Assembly: GCA_023391395.1 (NCBI GenBank)
Contig: JAEWBA010000010.1
Span: 1 to 5,871, forward strand
Direction of reading: 5' to 3'
DNA: 5,871 nucleotides
From: Pseudomonadota bacterium
GTDB taxonomy: Bacteria > Pseudomonadota > Gammaproteobacteria > Burkholderiales > Burkholderiaceae_D
Below are positions 1 to 5,834 of this stretch, in pieces. The translations under genes and the position numbers were made by a program. The notes under the pieces are model-generated. The model worked only from the letters and a program-made list of their open reading frames with translations, was not told the DNA's origin and searched no databases. How positions within the stretch are numbered: the first letter of the stretch is position 1; the number at the start of each line of letters is the position of its first letter.

Positions 1-743
1 CCGCTGTAGAGCGCCTGGACCAGAAAGGCACCGGCAATCACGCCGGCGTGATTGCCAAGGCCGCCGATCATGATCATGGTCCAGATCAGGAAGGTTTCAC
101 CTGCCAGAAGCTGGTCGGGGCCGGCAAAGCTCAGGTAGTGCGCAAACAGCGAGCCGGCGATAGCGGCGATGGCGCCGCCGAGCATCAACACGTTGCGGCG
201 GATTGCCACGAGGTCGTAGCCGAGCGACATCGCATAGGTAGGCTCTTCACGCATCAGTCGCACAGCGCGTCCGAATGCGCTTTCCGTGACGCGGCGGCAA
301 AGCAGCAGGCCGAGCACGAGGATCGATGCGCACAGCGCGAGGTAGGCGAACCGCTCGGCCTGACGTGGCATGTCCGGCAGCAGCGCCGGGATATTGCTGA
401 CGCCTTGCGCGCCACCGGTGAGCCATGCCTCGTTCAACGCGATAATGCGAATGATCTCGGCCACGGCCAGCGTGGCGATCGCCCAGTAGTCCGCTGCTAG
501 CGTGCGGCCAAGACGGGCGATCAGGGCCGCGACGATCACGGCGACGACGACGCCTGCCGCCATTGCGACGATGGCGGGGACACCGTGGTGGGTGAGGATG
601 CCGGTCGCGTACGCCCCCAGCCCGAAGAACACGATCTGACCAAAGTTCATCAACCCGGCGACACCGGCCTGCATGTTCAGGCTCAGCGCAACCAACCCGT
701 AGATGCAGCCAAGGACGAGCACGTGGATCAGGAATTCAAACAT
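1..743 (-). CDS. livM: Branched-chain amino acid-type ABC transporter permease, LivM family (3' end cut by window)
   Basis: This is the second inner-membrane permease subunit of a HAAT-family (LIV-type) importer, pairing with the LivH-like protein encoded just upstream. About 247 residues are visible, starting MFEFLIHVLVLGCIYGLVAL; the frame stays open to position 1, so the C-terminus lies outside. The translation is a run of hydrophobic helices with LivM-type landmarks: a GLMNFGQIVFFGLGAYATG block near residues 30-48, an ADYWAIATLAVAEIIRI block, and the cytoplasmic-loop motif GGLGNHAGVIAGA near the visible end, which in this family faces the ATPase. The ATG at 741-743 overlaps the livH stop by 8 nt. 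A GGGAGGT ribosome binding site (749-755) lies within the end of livH, so translation is probably coupled. Family assignment is firm; the transported substrate is not determined. Confidence 0.92.
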   Translation of the reverse strand, partial: MFEFLIHVLVLGCIYGLVALSLNMQAGVAGLMNFGQIVFFGLGAYATGILTHHGVPAIVAMAAGVVVAVIVAALIARLGRTLAADYWAIATLAVAEIIRIIALNEAWLTGGAQGVSNIPALLPDMPRQAERFAYLALCASILVLGLLLCRRVTESAFGRAVRLMREEPTYAMSLGYDLVAIRRNVLMLGGAIAAIAGSLFAHYLSFAGPDQLLAGETFLIWTMIMIGGLGNHAGVIAGAFLVQALYS

Positions 744-1629
744 GGCGCACCTCCCGGCTCAGCAAGCCTTGCGGGCGGAACAGCAAGCAGATCACGAGGA
801 CCAGGAACGAAGCCGCCGAAATGTAGGTCACGGGGAGGAAGGCAATCTCTTTCCCGATCAACCAACCGAAGTTGATATTGGTGATGGCCGTCTCGCCCAG
901 TGCGATGACGACAGCACCCAACACGGCGCCCATTGGATTGCCGAGTCCGCCGAGGATCGCAGCTGCGAACACCGGTAGCAGCAGATCATTGCCAAGGTTC
1001 ATGTGCACGTCGGTAGTCATGGCGAGCAGTGTGCCGCCGAGCGCGGCGAACGCGCCACTGATGAAAGAAATCGAGTTAGTGATGCGGCGGCCATTGACTC
1101 CCGTTGCGGCGGCCAGCTGGGCATTGGCCGCCAGGGCGCGCATTGAGCGTCCGAAGCTGGTCTTGAACAGCACCGTGGCAAAGGTGGCCAGCGCAATCGT
1201 GCAGGCGACGATGGACCAAATCTGCGCCTGGCTGATCCGCGCATCGCCGATCCGGAGCGGTGGCAGGATTTCAAACGGATAGCGCAGCGGGCGCGACCCG
1301 GCCCACCCAAGGATGATCGCGACCATGATCATCGATACCGCGAGCGAGCCGATCATGGCGATGGCCGGTCCCGAGCGCAGGAGGCGCTCGAACACCAGAA
1401 TGTTCAGGGCGGTCGCAAGTACGCCGGTGATGACACAGGCTACGGCCAGCGCAGCAACGAACGGCATGCCGACCTGCAATAATGCATACGTGATGAACGC
1501 GCCGGCCGCTGCGTACTGGACGTGCGCAATGTTCGGGAATTTCATCAAGGCATAAACACTGCTGAGGCCGACCGCAACGAGGGCCAAGTCCGCAGCACGG
1601 ATCAATGTGTCGACCAGGAACTGAAGCAC
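736..1629 (-). CDS. livH: Branched-chain amino acid-type ABC transporter permease, LivH family
   Basis: Inner-membrane permease subunit of the LIV-type importer, 297 residues from the chosen GTG start, a normal LivH length. It shows about eight hydrophobic segments, the N-terminal block YALMKFPNIAHVQYAAAGAF (the position where classical LivH has a GxLNFAHG-like motif), the cytoplasmic coupling segment FGRSMRALAANAQLAAATGV, and GGLGNPMGAVLGA near the C-terminal third. It ends FRPQGLLSREVRHV, as LivH proteins commonly do. I chose GTG at 1627-1629 because it has an AAGGAG ribosome binding site at ideal distance (1634-1639), and because LivH proteins begin close to this LQFLVDTLIRAADLALVAVG segment. 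The alternative ATG at 1660-1662 would add MPVARATEGED, has no ribosome binding site, and falls in an RNA hairpin. It lies 62 nt after livK and overlaps livM by 8 nt. Confidence 0.93.
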   Translation of the reverse strand: MLQFLVDTLIRAADLALVAVGLSSVYALMKFPNIAHVQYAAAGAFITYALLQVGMPFVAALAVACVITGVLATALNILVFERLLRSGPAIAMIGSLAVSMIMVAIILGWAGSRPLRYPFEILPPLRIGDARISQAQIWSIVACTIALATFATVLFKTSFGRSMRALAANAQLAAATGVNGRRITNSISFISGAFAALGGTLLAMTTDVHMNLGNDLLLPVFAAAILGGLGNPMGAVLGAVVIALGETAITNINFGWLIGKEIAFLPVTYISAASFLVLVICLLFRPQGLLSREVRHV

Positions 1630-1644
1630 GTCTTCTCCTTCCGT

Positions 1645-1680
1645 GGCGCGCGCAACAGGCATGACTGCCCGCTGCGCGCC
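1645..1680 (-). promoter_or_regulatory. Intercistronic RNA hairpin between livK and livH
   Basis: In the livK-livH spacer the arms GGCGCGC (1645-1651) and GCGCGCC (1674-1680) are perfectly complementary over 7 bp. A second inner helix, GGCA (1658-1661) with TGCC (1666-1669), closes a 4-nt loop. No T-run follows on the transcribed strand, so it is not a classical terminator. Binding-protein transport operons often carry such stem-loops behind the periplasmic-protein gene; they protect the 3' end of that message and lower permease expression. Here the hairpin ends about 5 nt before the livH ribosome binding site, so it could also affect livH initiation. The structure is seen; the function is inferred. 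Confidence 0.5.
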
Positions 1681-1691
1681 TGTTTCAGGCT

Positions 1692-2792
1692 TTAGCGCGG
1701 TTCAACAGAGGTGGTGTAGACAACCTTGTTGTACGGTTGCACGGTGCGCTGGCGGTCGGCATCGAATTTGATCTCGCCGGTGACGCCGGTGAAGTTCTTG
1801 CCGACCTCGGAAACCGCTGCGCGGACCTTGGCAGGTTCGGTCGACTGGGCATGCTTGATCGCGGCAACAGCAAGAGCCACGCCGTCATAGGCATAGCTGC
1901 TGTAGGCGGACTTGAACGGCTCGTTGTACTTCTTGCGATAGATCTCTTCGAAGTACTTGCCGCCCGGAGTCATGTTGCTGACTTCGATACCGATCTGACC
2001 CTTCGCCACTTGCGGTGGAGTGTCGGTCGTGCACATGGTCAGGTAGATACCATACCACTGCGTCTTCGCCATCCCCAGCTCGAAAGCTTCGCGGTTGATC
2101 ACGGCCGCTTCCTGGCCGTAGGCACTGTAGACATAGACGTCGGGTTGGGAACGCTCAAGTTGCTGCAGCTCGCGCCGGTAGGTGGACTGGCCGGCCGTGT
2201 ACAGCAGTGAGGCGACGACCTTGCCGCCCAGCGCCTCAAAGTTCTTGCGGAACTCTTGCGACACCCCCTGCCCGTAGGCATTGTTCGGGGCGATCAGGGC
2301 AACCTTGCGGTATTTGAGCGCATAGACATCATCCGCCGCAAACTTGGCCGATTTGTCGTCCAGGCCGATTACGCTGAAAGCGCCATCGCCGATGTCACGC
2401 ACGCGCGGACTCGAGCTGCCGATGTTGAGGTGAGTGGCGCCTTCCTTGACGATGTACTGTGCGATCGGGATCGTGATGCCCGACGAGTACTCGCCCATGA
2501 CTACCGGCACCTTGTCGATGCCAACCAGCTTCTTCGCGGCAGTCAGCGCGGTGGTAGCGTTACCGCCGGAATCCTCGATGATCACGCGCAGCTTCTTGCC
2601 GAGCACGCCGCCTTCTGCGTTGATACGCTCCACTGCGATTTCCATGCTGCGTCGCTGGTCCTCGCCAATACTTGCGCTGGCCCCCGTCAGCGGCAGGACC
2701 GCCCCGATCGTCACATCCGCATGAACGTGCACCGTTGCTGCCGCCATGGCCAGTGCCAAGGCGACATTCTTTAATGACTTCACTTTCATCAT
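1692..2792 (-). CDS. livK: Periplasmic substrate-binding protein of a LIV/HAAT-type ABC importer (LivK-like)
   Basis: Periplasmic receptor that captures the substrate and delivers it to the LivH/LivM permeases. It is 366 residues, normal for the family. Residues 1-25 form a Sec signal peptide: basic MMKVKSLKN, hydrophobic VALALAMAAA, and a VHA cleavage site before D26. The mature start DVTIGAVLPLTGASASIGED is the classic Peripla_BP_6 (type 1 fold) opening. Further landmarks are SMEIAVERINAEGGVLGKKL (49-68), VVMGEYSSGITIP (97-109) and NIGSSSPRVRD (123-133), which supply lobe-1 ligand contacts in this fold, then APNNAYGQG (168-176) and SYAYDGVALA (299-308). Two ATGs stand in tandem (2792 and 2789); both fit the AGGAGGG ribosome binding site at 2797-2803. 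A terminator-like hairpin immediately precedes that site. The ligand is unknown: the fold also binds amides, aromatic acids and urea, and linked genes hint at an amino acid metabolised through its D-form. Confidence 0.9.
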   Translation of the reverse strand: MMKVKSLKNVALALAMAAATVHVHADVTIGAVLPLTGASASIGEDQRRSMEIAVERINAEGGVLGKKLRVIIEDSGGNATTALTAAKKLVGIDKVPVVMGEYSSGITIPIAQYIVKEGATHLNIGSSSPRVRDIGDGAFSVIGLDDKSAKFAADDVYALKYRKVALIAPNNAYGQGVSQEFRKNFEALGGKVVASLLYTAGQSTYRRELQQLERSQPDVYVYSAYGQEAAVINREAFELGMAKTQWYGIYLTMCTTDTPPQVAKGQIGIEVSNMTPGGKYFEEIYRKKYNEPFKSAYSSYAYDGVALAVAAIKHAQSTEPAKVRAAVSEVGKNFTGVTGEIKFDADRQRTVQPYNKVVYTTSVEPR

Positions 2793-2815
2793 TGGACCCT
2801 CCTCGTACTACAGTC

Positions 2816-2848
2816 AAAAAAGGGATAGCGCCGTGGTGTTATCCCCCC
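2816..2848 (-). terminator. Intrinsic-terminator-like hairpin in the livK leader (candidate attenuator)
   Basis: On the transcribed (minus) strand, GGGATA (2845-2840) pairs perfectly with TATCCC (2827-2822) across a 12-nt loop and is followed at once by six T residues (2821-2816). G residues 2846-2848 could extend the stem by G-U pairs into the U-run. This is the form of a rho-independent terminator. It ends only 12 nt before the livK ribosome binding site (2797-2803), so RNA terminated here would lack livK translation signals. Too little room remains for a promoter between it and livK, so any livK transcript must cross it. It may close the upstream gntR transcript, attenuate livK, or both. 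The 6-bp stem is short, so strength is uncertain. Confidence 0.55.
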
Positions 2849-2895
2849 GCAAATCTGCATGGCGTATGAGTCGGCCTCCGATTCCGAAAGCACAT
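2839..2895 (-). CDS. Candidate leader peptide upstream of livK (18 residues)
   Basis: A very short frame reads MCFRNRRPTHTPCRFAGG and ends in TAA at 2841-2839. It starts at ATG 2895-2893, 5 nt after GGGAGGA (2907-2901), one of the strongest ribosome binding sites in the window. Its last codons and stop lie inside the 5' arm of the terminator-like hairpin that precedes livK. A ribosome at the stop codon would therefore occupy that arm and hinder hairpin formation, while an untranslated leader would let it form. The peptide has four Arg codons (CGG, CGG, AGG, AGA), two Cys, two Pro and two Thr, and no Leu, Ile or Val, so it is not a classical branched-chain attenuator peptide. I know of no named family for it. 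The alternative view is a chance frame after a chance purine tract. Confidence 0.45.
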   Translation of the reverse strand: MCFRNRRPTHTPCRFAGG

Positions 2896-2900
2896 TTGTC

Positions 2901-2907
2901 TCCTCCC
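2901..2907 (-). promoter_or_regulatory. Strong Shine-Dalgarno site before the leader frame
   Basis: TCCTCCC on the plus strand gives GGGAGGA on the transcript, 5 nt (GACAA) before ATG 2895. Nothing else in this non-coding stretch explains so good a site, and it is the main reason for treating the 18-codon frame as possibly translated. Confidence 0.5.
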
Positions 2908-2939
2908 ACGCCTCGCACGCCTTGCCCTGTTTGCAGGAA

Positions 2940-2959
2940 TGCATCAACTCATTGATGCA
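2940..2959. promoter_or_regulatory. Perfect 20-bp palindrome, candidate operator
   Basis: TGCATCAA (2940-2947) and TTGATGCA (2952-2959) are exact inverted repeats of 8 bp around the 4-nt centre CTCA. The element lies upstream of the leader frame and downstream of gntR, about 150 nt before livK, where an operator would sit. No T-run follows on either strand, so it is not an obvious terminator. The obvious candidate ligand is the adjacent GntR/FadR-type protein, which binds DNA as a dimer at short palindromes. The even 4-nt centre is not the commonest FadR-type spacing, so another regulator is possible. Confidence 0.45.
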
Positions 2960-3060
2960 CTTCAAGCCGTGCGCCTGCCTTCTAAGTGTTACTTTTTACT
3001 GCTCGCACTCGCTCGGTGCGATTAAATACAAAACTGCCGACAGAGATGGAAAATACGCCG

Positions 3061-3765
3061 CTATCGCACGTATAACTTCATCACCCCTGCCTGGATCACC
3101 TTGACCACTTCTTCCATGCGCATCGAGATGTGCGTATCGAGTATGGTGAGCGCCTTCACCCCGTCTCGTTCGATCAGCGCCTGCGTGAGCTCCAGATGTT
3201 CGTCGTACACGTCGTGCTTGCGTTCCTCCAGGTCTACCCAGCGCACGAAATGAATGCGCGCGTTGATCAACTGAAGGGTGCGTGTGATCTCGGCGTTCTT
3301 CGACAGCGCCGCAAGGCGCAGGTGAAACTCCTCGTCGAGCAATACGAGTTCGGTCGTCGGGATCTTGTCCGCCTGCTTGAGCACCTTCTTCCAGAAGGCG
3401 CCCAATTCCTTGAATTCCTTCTCAGTTGCCCTGCTGATCGCCAGGTCAAGCGCGGTCATTTCGATGGACCTGCGCAGCTCGTACAAGTCGAAGATTTCCT
3501 TGGTCTCCAGCTCACGCACGTAGAAACCTCGGTTGGGTTGGAAAGTCAGCAAGTTCTCTGCAACCAGGCGATTGAGCGCTTCGCGTACCGGCGTGCGGCT
3601 AACCTCAAACTCCTGGGCGAGTTCCATTTCGTTGACATGCTCTCCCGGCTTGATCTTGTATAGCACGGCCATCTGCTTGAGCTTGTCGTACAAGTCGTTG
3701 GTCGACAGGCCGGTGCGCCGTACGGGCCGCTCCACGCTTTTTTTGCTGTCTCTTTGCTTAGCCAT
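3061..3765 (-). CDS. GntR-family transcriptional regulator, FadR subfamily (FCD domain)
   Basis: A 234-residue DNA-binding regulator of normal FadR-subfamily length. Residues about 20-85 form the GntR winged helix: LYDKLKQMAVLYKIKPGEHV, then ELAQEFEVSRTPVREALNRL with the recognition helix, then the wing PNRGFYVRE (78-86). Residues about 90-225 are an all-helical FCD ligand-binding domain. Its usual metal/ligand set is visible: D144 and H148 in DEEFH, H190 in DEH, and H212 in THI. Such regulators usually bind carboxylic or amino acids, often through the metal, and commonly repress the catabolic operon they sit in. ATG 3765-3763 has GGAG seven nt upstream. It lies 30 nt after the racemase gene, so it probably belongs to the dadA operon, which suggests autoregulation. 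The palindrome downstream may be its operator on the transporter genes. The effector is unknown. Confidence 0.92.
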   Translation of the reverse strand: MAKQRDSKKSVERPVRRTGLSTNDLYDKLKQMAVLYKIKPGEHVNEMELAQEFEVSRTPVREALNRLVAENLLTFQPNRGFYVRELETKEIFDLYELRRSIEMTALDLAISRATEKEFKELGAFWKKVLKQADKIPTTELVLLDEEFHLRLAALSKNAEITRTLQLINARIHFVRWVDLEERKHDVYDEHLELTQALIERDGVKALTILDTHISMRMEEVVKVIQAGVMKLYVR

Positions 3766-3795
3766 GAAATTGCTCCGGAAAATGGGACGCTAATT

Positions 3796-4569
3796 CTATC
3801 CCCAACACCGGAACAGCCTTCCCCATCCAGGGATGGGCTCACGAATGCCGGCAAGACGTAGACTGTGCCACGCCATAGCATGGTTGCTCGACAGGACCGG
3901 CTTGCCCAGGCGTGCCTCAAGCGACTCGACGAGGTGCGCAACACGCAGGCTGGTGCACGAGACGAACACGGCATCGACCTTGTCCGAGGCACCCACGGCC
4001 ATGAGGGCCCGGGCAATGGAATCGGAATCGATGCGTGCAACTTCGTTATCGTCCTCGTGGTTGAATGACCCCATTACCGGCACCGAGATACCGCGCTCCT
4101 CGATGTAGCCGCGCATCCATTCGTTGATCGAGCGGACATAGGGGGTCAACAGTGCGATCCGCCTTGTGCCAAGCGCGTTCAGTCCCGCAAGGGCTGCGGT
4201 AATCGGCGTCGTGCAGGCGATGCCGGGGCGGGCTTCGCGAATGCGCTCGAACACGCGCTCTTCGCCGATGACCATGGCACCGGAGGTACAGCCGAAGGCG
4301 ATCACATCCATGGGCACCCCGGGACGGATCAGCGCGGTGGCACCCTTGATGTCCTTTTCCATCTCGGCCAATGTCTCCGGCGTGATGCTTGCGGAGTTAT
4401 AGAGCCGGCTTTCATATAGGCCAACTCCGTCGATTCGCATCATCTGGCGCCACTCGTGTTCGATCGTGTGATCAGTCGCGAGCACGATCAATCCGATTGC
4501 AGCGCGGTGGCACACCCCTCCGTCCAGAGTGAACGGCAAGTGTTCAATGTTTTGCAGCTCGGTGCTCAT
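3796..4569 (-). CDS. Asp/Glu racemase / maleate cis-trans isomerase superfamily enzyme
   Basis: A 257-residue cytoplasmic enzyme of the cofactor-independent Asp/Glu racemase fold, closest in look to the maleate isomerase/EutA/arylmalonate decarboxylase branch (about 240-260 residues). Both halves of the pseudo-symmetric active site carry a Cys in a CTS context: C94 in AFGCTSGAMVIG and C205 in VFVSCTSLRV. Two cysteines fit a two-base racemase or an isomerase; arylmalonate decarboxylases keep only the second. Other family features are GLIVLATDHTIEHEW near the N-terminus, TPITAALAGLNALGTRRIALLTPY (121-144) and LGKPVLSSNHAMAWHSLR (221-238). The start ATG 4569-4567 overlaps the dadA stop as ATGA and has GGAGGA about 6 nt upstream. 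The frame stays open upstream to 4917, but that part only shadows dadA. Coupling to a D-amino-acid dehydrogenase suggests it supplies the D-isomer. Substrate unproven. Confidence 0.88.
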   Translation of the reverse strand: MSTELQNIEHLPFTLDGGVCHRAAIGLIVLATDHTIEHEWRQMMRIDGVGLYESRLYNSASITPETLAEMEKDIKGATALIRPGVPMDVIAFGCTSGAMVIGEERVFERIREARPGIACTTPITAALAGLNALGTRRIALLTPYVRSINEWMRGYIEERGISVPVMGSFNHEDDNEVARIDSDSIARALMAVGASDKVDAVFVSCTSLRVAHLVESLEARLGKPVLSSNHAMAWHSLRLAGIREPIPGWGRLFRCWG

Positions 4570-5819
4570 GCTACTTCCTCCACGGTCATTCCGGTCAGAT
4601 CGATTTCGGGGCGCTTGCCATCCATGAGGTCGGACAGCACCTTCGCCGAACCGCAGGACATGGTCCAGCCCATGTGGCCGTGTCCGGTGTTGATGTACAG
4701 ATTGGCATGGCGCGACTTGCCGATGATCGGTGTGCCTTCCGGCGTCATCGGGCGCAGGCCGGCCCAATAGGACGGACGGCTGAAATCCGCGCCATTCGGG
4801 AACAAGTCCCTGGCCACATTGAGCATGTGCTCGAAGTCCTTTGGCGTATGCTTGGTGTCGTAGCCGGTGAATTCGGCGGTCGCGGTCAAGCGCAGGCGAT
4901 TGCCGAAGCGCGCCCATGCCACGAGATTGTTCTCGTCCACGCCGCCCAGGGCCGGTGCCTCATGATGCGCTTCGATTGGCAGCGTCACTGAGTAACCTTT
5001 GACCGGATAGACCGGCAGCTTGTAGCCGAGCTTGCGCGCGAGCAGCGGGGAGTAACAGCCGAGAGAAAGCACAAATTCCCCGCCCTGCACCCTGCCCTTG
5101 CTGGTCATGACGGCGTCTATCTTCGAGTTCCTTACTTCGAAGTCGTGCACTTCGGTGTCGAACATGAACTGCACGCCCATCGCCTCGCAGCGGCGAGCCA
5201 GATCGCGCGTGAACAAGTGCGCATCGCCGCTTTCGTCGCTTGGGCAGAAGATAGCCCCGGCCAGCTTGTCGCGCCCCTTGGCCAGGCTGGGCTCGCGGGC
5301 GACGACGTCATCCCTTGTCAGGGTTTCCATTTTCTGTCCGCCGTCAGCGAGGATCGACATGTTGCCGATTCCGCGCTTGAAGGACGGCTCGTCGCGATAC
5401 AGATAGAGCAGACCACCGCTGACCGCGTCGTACTGCAGGCCTTCGGCTGCGGTGATCTGTTGCAGTTGGGACTGCGAGTACTGGCAAAGCTTGAGCTTGC
5501 GCGTGGTGTTGATGCGCGACTTTTCCGCCGTGCAGTTCTTCAAGAACTTCAGGCACCACGCCCACATGCGCGGGTCCAGTCGAGGGCGCAGCACCAGCGC
5601 CTGGCCGTCGTCGAACAGCGATTTCCAGAGAATTTTCGGCGCACGCGGGGAAGCCCACGTGTAGGAGTGGCCTGGCGCGACTAGTCCTGCGTTGGCAAAG
5701 CTGGTTTCCAACGCGACCGAAGGGCGACGGTCGATCAGTAGCACCTCACGACCGGATTTGGCGAGGAAGTAGGCAGTCGTCACGCCAATGACGCCGCCGC
5801 CGAGAACGACCGTTTTCAT
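4566..5819 (-). CDS. dadA: FAD-dependent D-amino acid dehydrogenase (DadA family)
   Basis: Oxidises a D-amino acid to the imino acid, which hydrolyses to a keto acid and ammonia; electrons pass from FAD to the respiratory chain at the inner membrane. The protein has 417 residues, slightly shorter than E. coli DadA. Residues 1-31 are the FAD-binding Rossmann motif with GGGVIG (7-12) and the acidic D30 ending strand 2. DadA-specific blocks follow: ETSFANAGLVAPGHSYTWASP (38-58, family ETSFANAG), YPVKGYSVTLPI (271-282), WAGLRPMTPEGTPIIG (352-367) and NTGHGHMGWTMSCGSAK (377-393), which holds the flavin near the C-terminus. ATG 5819-5817 matches the family N-terminus exactly; its ribosome binding site is modest (CAGGG). 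It lies 15 nt after a RidA-like C-terminus and overlaps the racemase start by 4 nt. The symbol names the family; the substrate may not be D-alanine, since close paralogues act on other D-amino acids or cyclic imino acids. Confidence 0.9.
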   Translation of the reverse strand: MKTVVLGGGVIGVTTAYFLAKSGREVLLIDRRPSVALETSFANAGLVAPGHSYTWASPRAPKILWKSLFDDGQALVLRPRLDPRMWAWCLKFLKNCTAEKSRINTTRKLKLCQYSQSQLQQITAAEGLQYDAVSGGLLYLYRDEPSFKRGIGNMSILADGGQKMETLTRDDVVAREPSLAKGRDKLAGAIFCPSDESGDAHLFTRDLARRCEAMGVQFMFDTEVHDFEVRNSKIDAVMTSKGRVQGGEFVLSLGCYSPLLARKLGYKLPVYPVKGYSVTLPIEAHHEAPALGGVDENNLVAWARFGNRLRLTATAEFTGYDTKHTPKDFEHMLNVARDLFPNGADFSRPSYWAGLRPMTPEGTPIIGKSRHANLYINTGHGHMGWTMSCGSAKVLSDLMDGKRPEIDLTGMTVEEVA

Positions 5820-5834
5820 GAGCGCCCTGACGAG

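Larger units (their letters stand above)
2793..3060. other. 268-nt intergenic region between gntR and livK: contents
   Basis: In the direction of transcription it holds an A/T-rich stretch after the gntR stop (about 3022-3060), a 6-bp hairpin TCGCAC/GTGCGA (3003-3008 with 3016-3021), the palindrome 2940-2959, the leader frame with its ribosome binding site, the terminator-like hairpin, and the livK ribosome binding site AGGAGGG (2797-2803). I could not find a convincing sigma-70 promoter. TTGAAG on the minus strand just upstream of the palindrome could be a -35 box but has no good -10 partner. A near-perfect tandem 9-mer (2904-2912 and 2913-2921, 8 of 9 identical) overlaps the leader ribosome binding site. 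Confidence 0.6.

Noticed and set aside
1630..1662. livH start at ATG 1660-1662
   Set aside because: No ribosome binding site, the codon lies in an RNA hairpin, and the added 11 residues do not fit LivH N-termini. GTG 1627-1629 has AAGGAG in place.
2789..2819. Promoter with TTGACT (2819-2814, minus strand) as -35 box of livK
   Set aside because: With 17-18 nt spacing the -10 position would fall on the livK start codon with a poor match, so transcription would begin inside the gene.
2904..2921. Tandem 9-mer (8 of 9 identical) as a regulator-binding repeat
   Set aside because: Only two copies, low complexity, and it overlaps the leader ribosome binding site, so chance is a sufficient explanation.
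2940..3000. Sigma-54 (GG-N10-GC) promoter in the livK upstream region
   Set aside because: GG dinucleotides near 2970-2980 on the minus strand do not have GC at the required spacing with the expected flanking bases.
3003..3021. Hairpin TCGCAC/GTGCGA as terminator of gntR
   Set aside because: On the minus strand it is followed by GCAGTAAAAAG, not a T-run, and the stem has only 6 bp. Kept only as a note in the intergenic description.
4570..4917. Extension of the racemase reading frame upstream to 4917 (373 residues in all)
   Set aside because: The extra 116 residues are an out-of-frame reading of the dadA 3' end and do not resemble the family. ATG 4569 has a strong ribosome binding site and the ATGA overlap with dadA.
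5145..5684. Long plus-strand open frames opposite dadA, and similar ones at 3130-3663, 2256-2774, 1737-2210, 872-1282 and 48-500
   Set aside because: They are antisense shadows of well-supported minus-strand genes in GC-rich DNA, with no recognisable domains.
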